Positions 1 to 9,900 are shown, counted from the stretch's first letter. The stretch is 52,615 nt of DNA from a virus (IMGVR_UViG_3300045790_003108:1-52615), one strand, 5' to 3'. A program made the numbers and translations. Notes: generated by a model from the letters alone, not told the origin.

Positions 1-396
1 TTGGAAGTATCATTACAGTTTAGCGCATCACTTGAAGCCGGGATAAAAAAACTCGGCAAAGATGTAGAGCCCTTAAAAAAAGATCTTAAGACTTATTTCA
101 CCACGCAAGAGAAGCCCCATTACATAGGTAAAGACGCTCCTTTTTTGCGGCCTGATAATATTCAAGATTCTGAGGTGCATCACCTTCATATATATATTGA
201 AGGTGTATCTTGCCCTGATAAGTGGGAAAGAAATAAAACCTCTGATTCCTATATCGTCTATACCTATGGATATATGAATGAAGAGGCGCATTACGTATTT
301 GCCGTAATCCATGATAATGCACATGAGAAGTGCAAAGATTATGGCTATATGCGGGGCCTCAAGCAAACTGCTGATGACTTTAGAAATAGAAATTAA
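1..396 (+). CDS. YafO-family mRNA interferase toxin (orphan)
   Basis: 131 aa from a TTG start. The protein follows the E. coli YafO pattern along its whole length: a short N-terminal strand and helix, a central G-(K/R)-D-A motif (GKDAPF, about residues 43-48), an HLHI strand, a Y.YGY..EEAHYVFAVI core near residues 88-104, and a C-terminal basic helix ending DDFRNRN. Known YafO proteins are ribosome-dependent mRNA endonucleases neutralised by YafN. The start is chosen because joining the window ends places AGGTGA seven bases upstream and a TGA just before it. No YafN-like gene is adjacent; the preceding gene is a 50-aa zinc-finger protein. It is the last gene before a terminator. Family call good, activity inferred. 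Confidence 0.68.
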   Translation: MEVSLQFSASLEAGIKKLGKDVEPLKKDLKTYFTTQEKPHYIGKDAPFLRPDNIQDSEVHHLHIYIEGVSCPDKWERNKTSDSYIVYTYGYMNEEAHYVFAVIHDNAHEKCKDYGYMRGLKQTADDFRNRN

Positions 397-405
397 TTAT
401 CTGAT

Positions 406-429
406 AGCCCTCTTAATTGAGGGCTTTTT
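406..429 (+). terminator. Rho-independent terminator ending the rightward operon
   Basis: Perfect 7-bp stem AGCCCTC / GAGGGCT with loop TTAATT, followed by five T on the plus strand. It lies ten bases after the YafO-like gene and just before the stop of the convergent antirepressor gene, so it closes the rightward operon. Confidence 0.88.
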
Positions 430-434
430 GTTTG

Positions 435-1175
435 TTATGCTGCGTGCTCTTGATCTCGCTCGCTCCAAAGTTTTTGAAGTTTGGCGAGCCCTTTACCTGT
501 AACCAATGCTGTTACTGATTGCTTAAGGCCGTGATCTGGGTGCTCCCAACTTCCAAGCTTAACATCAAGATAGCCTGATTCAATTTTTGTTTGGTAAGGC
601 TCGTTACGTCTTGAGATCCAGCCTATTTGACGAAGGAACGCAAATAACCGCCGCTGGCCTGTACCAATAATCTTTGCGGCTTGCGCTACACTTATTGCAT
701 CAGGCGCGACTTCAACTTGCTTGGCAAAGGCTACGCGCGGCGCTTCCTCTTCAAGTTGATGCTCAAGGTTTAGTTTTTCTTGCTCAAGCCTAATACGATC
801 CTCTTCTGATTGCATGGCCAATTGCAAAATATCCATGCGCGATAAGTTTTCCGCTGGGGCTTGGCGCTTGTTCAGTTCGTCACGCATTTCAAAGAATGCT
901 TTGATCAGTGCTTTTTTGAATGCTTTAACCGTATCGTTGTTTCTAAAGTACGTTAATAGCAAGGCTGATTGCTGCTCGTTGAGCATTGCGTACTCTGTGG
1001 GTCGGCCTCCAGTACTTTCGGATTTGAAATCCAGAAGTCCAAACTCCTCCAAATCACTGGCATTCTGGCGGATCACTTTTATTACCGATGCATGCGGGTT
1101 GCCCACACCTTCAGCAATTGCCAGCGAGGTGGTGATCGGGCAATTTGTATCATTTAAGGTCACGATGCTATTCAT
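435..1175 (-). CDS. Phage antirepressor, Rha N-terminal plus KilAC (ANT) C-terminal domain
   Basis: 246 aa. Residues about 10-105 match the phage Rha regulatory domain (LAIAEGVGNPHASVIKVIR, then GRPTEYAMLNEQQSALLLTY and a helix ending AFFEMRDEL). A coiled linker follows at about 110-150. The C-terminal KilAC/ANT domain covers about 155-240 (SVAQAAKIIGTGQRRLFAFL, then GWISR and VTGKGLAKLQKLW). Proteins of this type bind and inactivate phage repressors or act in lytic regulation. Its start overlaps the stop of the 90-aa gene by ATGA. It lies downstream of two Arc-type genes, the same logic as P22 immI, where Arc and Mnt control Ant. The target repressor is unknown. Confidence 0.85.
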   Translation of the reverse strand: MNSIVTLNDTNCPITTSLAIAEGVGNPHASVIKVIRQNASDLEEFGLLDFKSESTGGRPTEYAMLNEQQSALLLTYFRNNDTVKAFKKALIKAFFEMRDELNKRQAPAENLSRMDILQLAMQSEEDRIRLEQEKLNLEHQLEEEAPRVAFAKQVEVAPDAISVAQAAKIIGTGQRRLFAFLRQIGWISRRNEPYQTKIESGYLDVKLGSWEHPDHGLKQSVTALVTGKGLAKLQKLWSERDQEHAA

Positions 1176-1444
1176 TGGATGGTCCTCATTGGCATTGATT
1201 CAAATTTAGCTTGCATATCGCCAAGGCGATCAGATACGAGCCACAATAAATTAGAAATCTGCTCTTTGGGGAACCCTTCTATATTGTCGTTACCCACCAT
1301 AAAATCTACGAGCGATTTAGTTTGTGTTAACAGGCGATCAAAGTCATCGTAACTGTCATTGGTCATGATATTTGCTTTTACGAGTAATTCACTTTCATTT
1401 ACTCGTTGTGCGTTATCTTGGTTTTTTGCTATATTAGAAGGCAT
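1172..1444 (-). CDS. Unrecognised 90-aa protein of the antirepressor operon
   Basis: 90 aa, acidic and helical, with no motif I recognise. It starts at an ATG with a strong site (AAGGGG, five bases spacing) and its stop overlaps the antirepressor start by four bases, so the two are probably translationally coupled. It lies between the Arc-type repressor genes and the antirepressor and should be controlled by the same promoter. It may modulate the antirepressor, but nothing in the sequence shows this. Confidence 0.7.
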   Translation of the reverse strand: MPSNIAKNQDNAQRVNESELLVKANIMTNDSYDDFDRLLTQTKSLVDFMVGNDNIEGFPKEQISNLLWLVSDRLGDMQAKFESMPMRTIQ

Positions 1445-1482
1445 AAAGACCCCTTATCAATGCTTCGATGGTGTTTTTATTG

Positions 1483-1508
1483 GCCTCAACTGTTCCAGCA
1501 GTTGGGGC
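1483..1508. other. Hairpin in the antirepressor leader
   Basis: Inverted repeat GCCTCAACTG / CAGTTGGGGC (10 bp, one G-T or A-C position) with loop TTCCAG, in the gap between the second Arc-type gene and the 90-aa gene. There is no clear T tract after it on the minus strand and only a weak one on the plus strand. It could be an attenuator or an RNA target ahead of ant, by analogy with RNA control in P22 and P1 immI, but this is inference. Confidence 0.4.
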
Positions 1509-1518
1509 TTTCATTTTA

Positions 1519-1668
1519 TTAAGCTGCTTTAGTTTGCTCATTCATTTTTTCCTTTATCCACATTTCAATTTGCTTGTTCTGTGAACGGCCATTTTCTTCT
1601 GCCTGCTCTTTTACAAACTCTCGCATTTCTTCTGGTATTCTTAAGCCAAATATTTTGTGCTTTCTCAT
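1519..1668 (-). CDS. Arc-type ribbon-helix-helix repressor (49 aa)
   Basis: A very short gene. The protein starts MRKHKIFGLRIPEEMREF and continues VKEQAEENGRSQNKQIEMWI. This is the Arc fold: a DNA-contacting beta strand (KIFGLRIP), helix A, an ENGRS turn identical to P22 Arc, and helix B. The ATG at 1668 is preferred because AAGGA lies about seven bases upstream; the ATG at 1674 is too close to it. It follows the other Arc-type gene by 12 bases and probably represses the antirepressor operon at the operator near 1873-1898. Confidence 0.78.
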   Translation of the reverse strand: MRKHKIFGLRIPEEMREFVKEQAEENGRSQNKQIEMWIKEKMNEQTKAA

Positions 1669-1680
1669 AACCATTTCCTT

Positions 1681-1854
1681 TTAAGTTGTTTGCATTTCTA
1701 ACGCGCCACTTTGATCAGCGCGAAGTCTTTTTTCATCAAGTATAAAATTAAGCTCAGCTGTTAGTGATCGGCGGTTCTTTTTAGCCTGCTCTTTTAGCCA
1801 TTCGTGATTAGCTGGTACGACTCTGAACTTAACTTGTGCATATTGGTGTGACAT
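1681..1854 (-). CDS. Arc-type ribbon-helix-helix repressor (57 aa)
   Basis: 57 aa starting MSHQYAQVKFRVVPANHEWL, with AGGAG eight bases upstream of the ATG; the longer open frame upstream has no such site. Strand QVKFRVVP, helix NHEWLKEQAKKN, turn RRSL and helix TAELNFILDEK make an Arc/MetJ-type dimer fold. It is the first gene after the divergent promoter and operator, so it is probably autoregulatory and controls the antirepressor. It is not closely similar to the neighbouring 49-aa protein, so the two may act on different sites, as Arc and Mnt do in P22. Confidence 0.75.
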   Translation of the reverse strand: MSHQYAQVKFRVVPANHEWLKEQAKKNRRSLTAELNFILDEKRLRADQSGALEMQTT

Positions 1855-1872
1855 ATTATTGCTCCTAAAGCT

Positions 1873-1898
1873 CAATAGAACCACAACTGGTTCTATTG
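1873..1898. promoter_or_regulatory. Mnt/Arc-like operator: perfect 11-bp inverted repeat
   Basis: CAATAGAACCA, spacer CAAC, TGGTTCTATTG, a perfect palindrome. A further half site, GTGGTTCTAT, lies at 1915-1924, overlapping the -35 of the leftward promoter. Layout and size resemble the P22 Mnt operator (TAGGTCCAC-type palindrome). Three ribbon-helix-helix proteins are encoded within 100-350 bp, so one or more is the likely ligand. The palindrome is seen directly; the ligand is inferred. Confidence 0.72.
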
Positions 1899-1899
1899 A

Positions 1900-1929
1900 A
1901 TAATGGCACCGCATGTGGTTCTATGTCAA
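1900..1929 (-). promoter_or_regulatory. Leftward promoter of the Arc/antirepressor operon
   Basis: On the minus strand TTGACA (1929-1924), 18-base spacer, CATTAT (1905-1900). The -35 is consensus and the -10 matches at four of six positions. The inferred start falls inside the palindromic operator at 1873-1898, so repressor binding would block it. Confidence 0.6.
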
Positions 1930-1954
1930 CAACATTAAAAAAATATTTTTATTC

Positions 1955-2716
1955 ATGTCTAATAAACTTCAATTTAAAGTGCGTCTTGATGAGTCGCTTC
2001 ATGGAAAAATAAAGTCAGCAGCAGACAAAAATAACCTAAGCGTAAATGCAGAAATAGTAACTCGCTTAGAGAGCTCTCTTTATGAAGAAAATGAGGGGAA
2101 ATTAAAAAATGACGAGATAACAAGGCGCTTGAGAGAGTACCAGAAAGAGCATCTCAGCAATGCGGCCACACTATTTGAATCTCTTACAGAGCAAGTTAAG
2201 GGGGTTGTAAGTAAGGCCGACACCTTACATCGTTATATTCTGCCTGCAATTTGCCAATCAAACTGCATACGTCTTAATAGCTCAGGCACTACACATGGAG
2301 ATAAAGAGCAGCTAGCCGCTTTTGCTTTGTCATTTCCGCAATCTAAACGTGTATTAATTGCCGCTCGTGACGGAAGCTCAAACTACAGTGCATTAACCAC
2401 CGTCTTTTATTCCGAAAACTATACTTTCATTGCCGATCAAACGGTGATGACTGTTGAGCGCTTACCAAGGGAGCGAGAGGTTTTAGATTTATTCCAAGAT
2501 CTCGATGAGCGCGGCCTCCTTGATGTTGCTGAATTTGCCACCACTCGCGTTAAGCAAACTCGCGATTTACCCGTAGAGCAAGCGATTGAAGAATTAGAGC
2601 AATACGAAACCAAACCAGTACGCTCTAATATTTACGAATTTTTAAGCCTGTTTTTCCGTGAGCCAGAGCAGGTTAAGCCTGATTGGTTTGTTGACGAATG
2701 GAAAAAATTGAATTAA
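1955..2716 (+). CDS. Arc-like ribbon-helix-helix protein with long C-terminal extension
   Basis: 253 aa from the ATG at 1955. Residues 1-45 are an Arc-like domain (strand LQFKVRLD, helix ESLHGKIKSAADKNN, turn LSVN, helix AEIVTRLESSL). A coiled-coil-like helix follows at about 55-100, then a mixed alpha/beta region I do not recognise and an acidic C terminus. No good Shine-Dalgarno is seen before this ATG (an A/T tract lies there), so the start rests on domain fit. It is divergent from the Arc-type genes and shares their control region. It may be a second repressor of the lipoprotein genes downstream. Function otherwise unknown. Confidence 0.7.
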   Translation: MSNKLQFKVRLDESLHGKIKSAADKNNLSVNAEIVTRLESSLYEENEGKLKNDEITRRLREYQKEHLSNAATLFESLTEQVKGVVSKADTLHRYILPAICQSNCIRLNSSGTTHGDKEQLAAFALSFPQSKRVLIAARDGSSNYSALTTVFYSENYTFIADQTVMTVERLPREREVLDLFQDLDERGLLDVAEFATTRVKQTRDLPVEQAIEELEQYETKPVRSNIYEFLSLFFREPEQVKPDWFVDEWKKLN

Positions 2717-2745
2717 ACATTTTGTTAAATAGATGGAGTTTTAAT

Positions 2746-3069
2746 ATGAAGTTATACGTTATTTTTATATCATTATTACTGGTCAGTTGCGTAACGATTC
2801 CAGAGCTAAAGCCTGATGCCAATAATGTTAAAGTCGTATCATCTGACAAAGCAATAGCCAACTGCAAATCGTTAGGGCTGGTTTATGGTTACAGCGATAA
2901 TGGCTTTGAAGGTTATGCTGGCGCTGGAGGGGTAAGTCAACGCCACTCCGTTTACGACGCGCAAAACAAAGCTTATGATTTAGGGGCCGATACAATATTA
3001 ATTATAAATACAAATCCTAGGACTGGCGGCACAGACACTGCAGCAGAAGCATTTAAATGCAATTCTTGA
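2746..3069 (+). CDS. DUF4156-type lipoprotein
   Basis: 107 aa. The signal peptide MKLYVIFISLLLVSC ends in a lipobox (LVSC), predicting a lipid-anchored envelope protein. The rest follows the DUF4156 pattern: short strands, a central Gly-rich segment (GYAGAGGVSQ), a helix with N-K-A and GADTILI, and a second Cys near the end. The start is set by GGAG eight bases upstream of the ATG; the frame extends further upstream without a site. It pairs with the next lipoprotein gene. A related lipoprotein lies at 44443. Probably a lysogenic-conversion gene; function unknown. Confidence 0.75.
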   Translation: MKLYVIFISLLLVSCVTIPELKPDANNVKVVSSDKAIANCKSLGLVYGYSDNGFEGYAGAGGVSQRHSVYDAQNKAYDLGADTILIINTNPRTGGTDTAAEAFKCNS

Positions 3070-3101
3070 ATAAGTTGCAAACAATAAAAGGGATGATATA
3101 T

Positions 3102-3938
3102 ATGAAATTAATAATAAGTATGTTTTTTATAGCTGTTCTTTCTGGTTGCGCATCAAGTGGATATAAAAGTTTTTATAAGCCAATTTTAGATGTTAACAAT
3201 CTAAGTGAAGTTAAAATGTTAGGCCCAGACGAAGAGCCAAAGGTGCTTACTTCAAATGATCTTAAAAAAGATATTTACACATTGCGGTCAAAAAACTATA
3301 TCGCGATAGGCTCCTCATCATTTAATGGCGGGAAAGAGAGTATTGAAAATGCTGTGGACCAAGCAAAAGAAATTGGCGCTACAGTTATCCTTGCCAAGTC
3401 TAACTACACCAACACGCAAACAACAACCTCTACACTGCTACTGCCCAATAATAAAACCACTTACCATAACGGCCTGACAAGCTCTAACTCAACTTACTCT
3501 AACAACTATGGAAAAAAGATTGGGAGCTCTTCTAGCAATGGATCATACATAGGCACTTCAACCGAATATGGAACTCAAGCGGTTCCGTTTACCTCCAATC
3601 AAAGAAGACACGATCAGTCTGCTGTTTTTTTTGTCAAAAGCACAAAAAAATTGCGCTTTGGACTAGGGGTTACTGAAATACCACAAGAAATAAGAAGTAA
3701 AATTGAAAGGAACACTGGAGCAATGATAGATATTGTTTTTGAAGATAGCCCTGCCTTTTATGCAAACCTTCTGCCTGGTGATGTAATAATATCTATAGGC
3801 GATATAGAAATAAAAGATCCGGATCACGGCGTTAAAGTAATGAACTCTACCCCAACAGGACAGCAAAGTTCTGCGTTCAAAATAATTAGAGATAAAGAAG
3901 AAAAAAACATCACTATTAATTTCGAGGGGCTTTTATAG
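3102..3938 (+). CDS. Lipoprotein with C-terminal PDZ-like domain
   Basis: 278 aa. Signal peptide MKLIISMFFIAVLSGC with lipobox LSGC. Residues about 20-110 hold a mixed domain that includes a helix with A-x-E-x-G-A-T-V-I-L, similar in kind to DUF4156 proteins. A low-complexity Ser/Thr/Asn region at about 110-170 follows. The C terminus, about 200-278, looks like a PDZ domain (SPAFYANLLPGDVIISIGD then a final FKIIRDKEEKNITI strand). The ATG at 3102 has GGGATGAT upstream. It is the last rightward gene before the convergent late operon. An envelope-exposed protein of a lysogen, perhaps in superinfection exclusion; this is inference. Confidence 0.7.
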   Translation: MKLIISMFFIAVLSGCASSGYKSFYKPILDVNNLSEVKMLGPDEEPKVLTSNDLKKDIYTLRSKNYIAIGSSSFNGGKESIENAVDQAKEIGATVILAKSNYTNTQTTTSTLLLPNNKTTYHNGLTSSNSTYSNNYGKKIGSSSSNGSYIGTSTEYGTQAVPFTSNQRRHDQSAVFFVKSTKKLRFGLGVTEIPQEIRSKIERNTGAMIDIVFEDSPAFYANLLPGDVIISIGDIEIKDPDHGVKVMNSTPTGQQSSAFKIIRDKEEKNITINFEGLL

Positions 3939-3984
3939 CCCCCTCATCCCAATCTAACCGCTAATCATTTTTGATTATGCGGTT
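3924..3984. terminator. Two hairpins at the convergent gene ends
   Basis: GAGGGGCT / AGCCCCCTC (3924-3945, one bulge) and AACCGCTAATCA / TGATTATGCGGTT (3956-3984, loop TTTT, one bulge) sit between the stop of the PDZ lipoprotein and the end of the polyvalent protein gene. Neither has a long T tract, so they are probable but weak terminators for the two converging transcripts. Confidence 0.42.
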
Positions 3985-6900
3985 AAATCGGCTTCTTACC
4001 TCCCTTGCTGATTCATTATCCATTATTAACTGCGCTCGCTTCACTGCGCTTTCAAATGAGCGGTCCGATAGATTTACTGGCGGCACTTGCTCACGCAGTA
4101 AAAAGCCAACATTGCGCTTACTAATCCCCGCTAGCAATAGTATTTGCATCACTTGCCTGCGACTTGCTCCCCCTGTTTGAGCTGCTTTGATTAAGCGTGA
4201 CATTTGCTTAAACGCTTGCTCTTGCTTTGTTTTAGCTCGTGCTTTGGCTGCGCTTATTTCATCATCAGATACTTTGTTAGGGTCCCTCAGTACGCCGCTT
4301 AGCTCTTTTCTGGCTTCGGCTATGGCACTGTTAAAGTCAAACGTGCGGTAGTATAAGCCGACCTTTGGATCAAAGGTTGAGCTTCGAAATCCTGCAAGCG
4401 CCAGCATTTCATCCGACAGACTATAAGGCTTACCCGTTGAGCGCTTAACATCTGTTGCAGCCATGCCAATACGCCACGCATTATTTACTGCTCCAGGCGC
4501 TAAACCTAATGCTAAATGCCCAGCAATATCAGCGCTTTTGCGTATAGCCGTATCGTTTTCTTTATATACCTGTCCGCCGCTTTGCTTTTTGTTGCTGATC
4601 ACCTCAAGTATTTTGCCTGTACTAATATCAGTGCCTAAAAATGGCGATACCATATCGCTAAGTGATGAGGCAATAGCCTCGTTAACAGGTTGGTCGCGCA
4701 TCATGGCCTCTATTGGGCGTTTCCAGTAGGCGTATGGATCTAAAAACGACATATCAAAGTAACGTAAATTATTGTCGCTATCTCGGCCAGCATAAATAAA
4801 GGTTGAGTTTTTTTGCCATGGCGGAGCTAAATCTCTTAGCGCCTCTTCCTCATCATCGGTCACGCCAAACATGGCTGCGCTCAATGCTGATAGTGCAAAC
4901 ATACCGCCACTTGCTAAGCTCATGCCTACAATTCGTTTTGCGCCCATTTCGCGTATTTTTGGGTTGTCTGATTTTATTTCACTGGCTGCAAGCTTCATCA
5001 TGTTGCCTGTCGTTCTAATAACTTCAGCAGGAAACGATACAAACGTGCCAGCCAGTGGGAACCGTGATAACCACGCCCCCGCTTTTCCTACTCGGCTATA
5101 TGTTGGGTAGGTGTTTTGTATCCTCTCAGCTGCTAGCGATTCTGCCTCGCTCTCTTTCATGCCTGTACGGACGAGTGCGGCTTTTTCATTTTCAAAGCCT
5201 ACTATCTTCCAAAAGTCATCGCCAAAGCGATAAAAGCCTGTTGCTTTAGCAGTTAGCCAGCGCAAGTTTTCAAAGGCGGCTCCGCTTCTGCCTTCAAGCA
5301 TTTGGTTTATTTTGCCATCAGTCATCACCTTGACTATATCGCCTGCATTAGCTGAGTCATAAAGCACGCCTAATTTAATTAAGCGTTTTATGTAATCAGA
5401 TTCGCCATCGGTTACTTTTTCTTTAACTTGTGCGTTAAATGCTGCAACGGCTTGCTTCATGTATTTTTGATTAAAGTGTCCATTGGCAACGGTGAAAAAG
5501 TACGCCGACATAACATTACGCATGGCTGTTGTGGGTGACAGCACAGTTTTGCCGAATTTAATAAAGCCGTTTATTTGTATGGCCTTGTCTAGCCACCCCT
5601 CACCACGCTCACCGCCCATCGCATCTTCAAACGCTTCTTTTATTTCTGGCGTTGTCCACATGCCATTTAGTGGTGCGTATACTTCTGATGCTTCACCGGC
5701 GAGCTGCACTGTGGCATTAGGTGGTCGGCTGTCTTTTTCAAAAATGAAATTGTTAATGCCCATATCGCGTATTGTGCTTAGGAGTTTATCATTAGCGATC
5801 ATAGCTGACATTTTTGATACAGACTTAGCGTAGTTAATGCGTGGGTCTGCGTATTCACCTAGCAAAGCTCTGATCTCAGGTGATATGTCTTTGCGTGGTA
5901 TTAGTGTAGATAAGTCTTTAGAGCCTAGCTTACTTTCAGCAATAAAAGATCCCAAGCTGTCGTAAGCGGTGCCTGTTTTAACCATTTCGTTCATAGTTAC
6001 TTGGGCTTTTTGCTGTGCTTCTTTTGCTGTTGCGCCGTCTTTTTCATATTGCTGCATTAAGTATGCACGGGCATCATCAATTACCTTAGTCGGTATTTTT
6101 TCAAACCATTTAGGATCGTCAAATGCTTTATAGCTGCGGTTTAAATATTTGCCCATGTTACCTAGCATTTTTTCAAGGCGAGCCGACTCTTTAGGGTCAA
6201 TATCGCCATCCTCTGCAAATCGCTGATGAAGCTTGTTATTGACGCTTGCTACGTAGTCTTTTGTTAGCCCATCGATATGCTCGCGCATCAGTATGAGCGT
6301 GTCTCGCTCATTTTGATTAAGCGCCTTTCCATCATTTTCACCCGTTAAAAACTCGTGGTATTTGGACCATTGCTCATCGGTTAATCTGTCAGGGTTTATT
6401 TTAGCGCTTTTCATAGCTGAATTTAGCTTCCCTACCAGCATAGATACATCAAACTCATGTACAGCTACATCGCGATCACGGCCTCTCTTAGCTTGCTGGA
6501 CGGTTTCAGGTAAGTTTCCACCTGGCATAAACCAGCGTGAAAGCTGGCGTTTTATTTTATCTCCTGCGGTTTTGTCGGTTTCGCGTAGCTGTGCATTTAA
6601 TGCGTCCCATTCTGGCACGCTTGATTTTTCAAAGCGGTCGCCGTTAAGCGCTTTTTTTACTGATTCCGCTATTTTGTTTGGTGCTTTGCTAGTGTCGTTA
6701 TTGGCTGTGCGGCTGAATTTTTTATCGGATTGACTATAAGCCATTTCGTTTTTACTAGTGGCTACTGGCTCTCGCTGCGCTTTAAAGCCTTTTACAATAC
6801 TTTGTAGCATGTCCCGCATCGCTGTTAATTCATCATCCTCACGGTAAGCTACACCAAGCTTATCAAGCTGTGCACGTATAAAGCGCTTTAGCGCATTCCA

Positions 6901-9900
6901 CCAATACTTAACCTCACCTTTGCTTGGTTCGTTTTCTACAAAGCGTGCAAAAATTTCTTCTGCTTTAACGTCCTCGCTTGCATCCCAATAATCTTTGTTC
7001 GCATCTTTCCAGTATTTCTCAAACGCTTTACGGCCTTTGGTCTTTTTAATACGATCAATAAATTCTTGCTTAGCTTCTTTACCAATAACAGTATCAAGGC
7101 CACCATGAGCAATAGTTTCATGTGCTAAAGTCTGTTTAAGATCATCTATACTATCCATGTTTTCAGCAATGATATAAACAGTATTGGACATTTCGCTATA
7201 AGCGCCTTTGACTGTTGCGCCGTCCAAGCTCATGCGCCATAGCTTTTCAGCGGTGGCGGTATCTTCTAGGATATTAACAGTTATGCCGTTAGCGCCTTTC
7301 AGTGACGTTATGAAATCATCTGCTATCGCTTGCGCTTGCTTGGCGTTTACGCCATTAGCTTTTTTACTGGGCTTTGATTTTGAAAATAATCGTATCCCCT
7401 CACTGGTGTTTTCACTTTCAATTGTGTCGAACAAGGTTTGGTAAGCAGGATTTATTTTTTCTTGCTCAGCTTTGTTTGGGTATGGATAGGTACTATTTGA
7501 TTCTAAACCTAGCGATTCCGCAGCAGTCCACGCTTCATCAAGCACTACATTTGCAAGGTAATCGTTAGTTATGCCTTGCTGCTTTAATTTATCTATAATG
7601 TAAGTTTCAAATGATCGCGCTGTCATTTCGATAGTCGTTGCCCAATAAGCTTTAGAGCGCCTGGTATCTAATTGCTTTGAGCGCTCAGGCAATCCGCTTT
7701 GCACGATGGCATTTCTTACATGTTTAAAAGCGTTTGCCATTTCAGGGCGAATTTCATCTGTGGATAGCGTGTATGGCGACTCAGTTATAAACTCTGTGTT
7801 AGGCCTTTGCTTGCCAAAGTAGTTATCCAGTGCGTGCCACCATTCGTGCGCTAGAGAACCTGCACCGGCTTTTTTAGTAAGATTAATAACAACGCTGTTT
7901 GGTTCGTAATGTGCAGCTGCAGGATTTTTGCCACCCTTACCTCGCGCACCAAATGCGAGCCCTAGCTTACCGTTTAAACTTAATGCTTTTGGTGGTAAGT
8001 CTAATGCTTCAGCTAAATCCATTAGTCCATCGTAAGCTTGGTTTAGATTCTTTTGGCGCTTAGCTTGTTCTACCCAATTGCCAAACTCTACACCTCTAAA
8101 GCCAAACGTTTCACCAAACGTATCAGGCGTTACATTTTCAGCATAGCGTTCTGGTCCTATGCGTTCAGCATTAACCGGCTTACGCATACTAGGTGTTTCT
8201 TTTATTTTCTGTAGCGTTTGCTCGACTTCTTCGCGATTATTTTTAAGGTGATCTCTGGCTGCACCTAAATCATCAAATGACTTTATTTTTAAAACACCGC
8301 CTGCACCTTTCCAGCCAAGGTAAATATCTTTAGTGTATCGATCACGGTAAACACTTATTTTGCTTTTCTTGCCACTTGTCGCATTAGCGTTGTCAGCCTG
8401 TTCGGCTTTGATTACTTTAGTTAGCAGTGCCTGTACGTTACTTAACGTTTCGCTAGCGCCATCATAAACAGGACGCCCATTTCGCTCTATAAAGTAAAAC
8501 ACCTTACTAGGCGAGTATGTTTTACCGCCAAATATAGAAAAACTACCAGAAGAAATTCGGTAATCTGCAACGTTTTTTAAGGTGTCAATATCAGCCTTTG
8601 CAATAGAAGGTATAGCGTCAACAACAGCGGCTAGCTTTGAGCTATGATTACGCATTCTTTGCATAACGCTTGCTACGTTACGATCACCACTCATTAAGTC
8701 TGCGGCAAATGACTTTAACGTATTAACTTTTTCAGCCCATCTTGCAACCTTACGAGCAACTCGTGGCTTTGATGGTATTTCACTTCTCATTGCAGCAATT
8801 AGCGCTGCTGACTCCGCATTAGCTCCTTTTTCTACAAGCTCTTTGTAGTTAGGCTCAGGCCATGCTTTGCTTAATGGTAACTCAGTCGTGCTTTTCTGAT
8901 CTTGTATTGCCTCACTAAAACCACCCCATGCATCTTTACGTGCGCCGCCTAGCTTTTCGCCAAAGTCATCAATGCTTTCTTGTAGGCTAGCTTGTTCTTT
9001 CTTGTTTGATGGTTGCTTGACTGTTGCTTGACTATTTTCCGCTGGGATCGTGTCGCTATTAAGTTGCCCTGGCCTCTTTGATTCAGGCAAAGAAAAACCG
9101 CTTTTAGGCGGTTCTGTTTTTTTTATTTTCTGATTTGAACTATCTGGGATTTCCGGATCGTTCGTTTTCTCTGTAGATTTTGGCTCTCCTACTGTTTCTG
9201 TACTAGGTGCGGACTTTTCATCTTTAGGTGCGGATATTGAATCGCGTATTTGTTGAGCTGGTTTTTCTGCTTGAAACGTATCATCAATGCCAAATTCTTT
9301 ACGCAGTTCACTGTACGCTTGGCGATTAATGCTTTCTGGCGTATCGCTATTAAACTCTTGATACGTTTCAAACGACGATTCAGCTAGGGCTTTATCAATG
9401 GCTGGTTCATAACCTTCTTCTATTTTAGCCATGGCAACATCAAAGCCTGGCGAGCCCTTTTTTAGCCCCTGTTTCTTAGCTTCACTTTGCAGCCACTTGC
9501 GCTTAGTGGTTTTTAGTATTGGCGGGAGCTCTGCTGATTGTTCAGAGTTTACCGATTCTTGTTCAGTTAATTTACCATTATCGGCAGTTTCAATGCCTTT
9601 TCGTTCAATTAATTTACCATTATCACTATTTAATTTACCAAGTGCGGCGGCTTCTTCATTGCCAGTGGCAGTTAATTTACCAGTGCCGCCCTGCGTTTCA
9701 GTGCTTGGCATTTCTTTTGCCAATGGCACTAGTTGTTCAATTGGCGCATTTAAGCGGATCACTTTTACTGGCTCGCCTTTTTCGCGGGCGGCTAACCATT
9801 GGTGATGGCCGTCTAATACATAGTTGTCATTCGATACCAGTATAGAGCGGTTGCCGCCTTCAAACTCTTTCGCTTGCTTTACTTTTGCTGGCGAAAATTC

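Noticed and set aside
1434-1514. 26-aa open frame (minus strand) ahead of the 90-aa gene
   Set aside because: No Shine-Dalgarno, overlaps the next start out of frame, and its sequence is mostly the hairpin; it may be a leader but cannot be supported.
2703-2730. Possible dif-like core with XerD-arm-like TTTTGTTAAAT at 2720-2730
   Set aside because: The XerD arm differs by one base from TTATGTTAAAT but the XerC side (AAAAATTGAAT) does not match the GGTGCGCATAA-type arm, and it lies in A/T-rich DNA where such matches are expected.
3663-3866. Antisense open frames over the late genes and lipoproteins
   Set aside because: They lack ribosome-binding sites and family resemblance and are shadows of well-supported genes on the other strand.
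5500-5525. ACATAACATTACGCAT resembling an inverted dif fragment
   Set aside because: It is inside coding sequence of the polyvalent protein and has the wrong spacing between the two arms.
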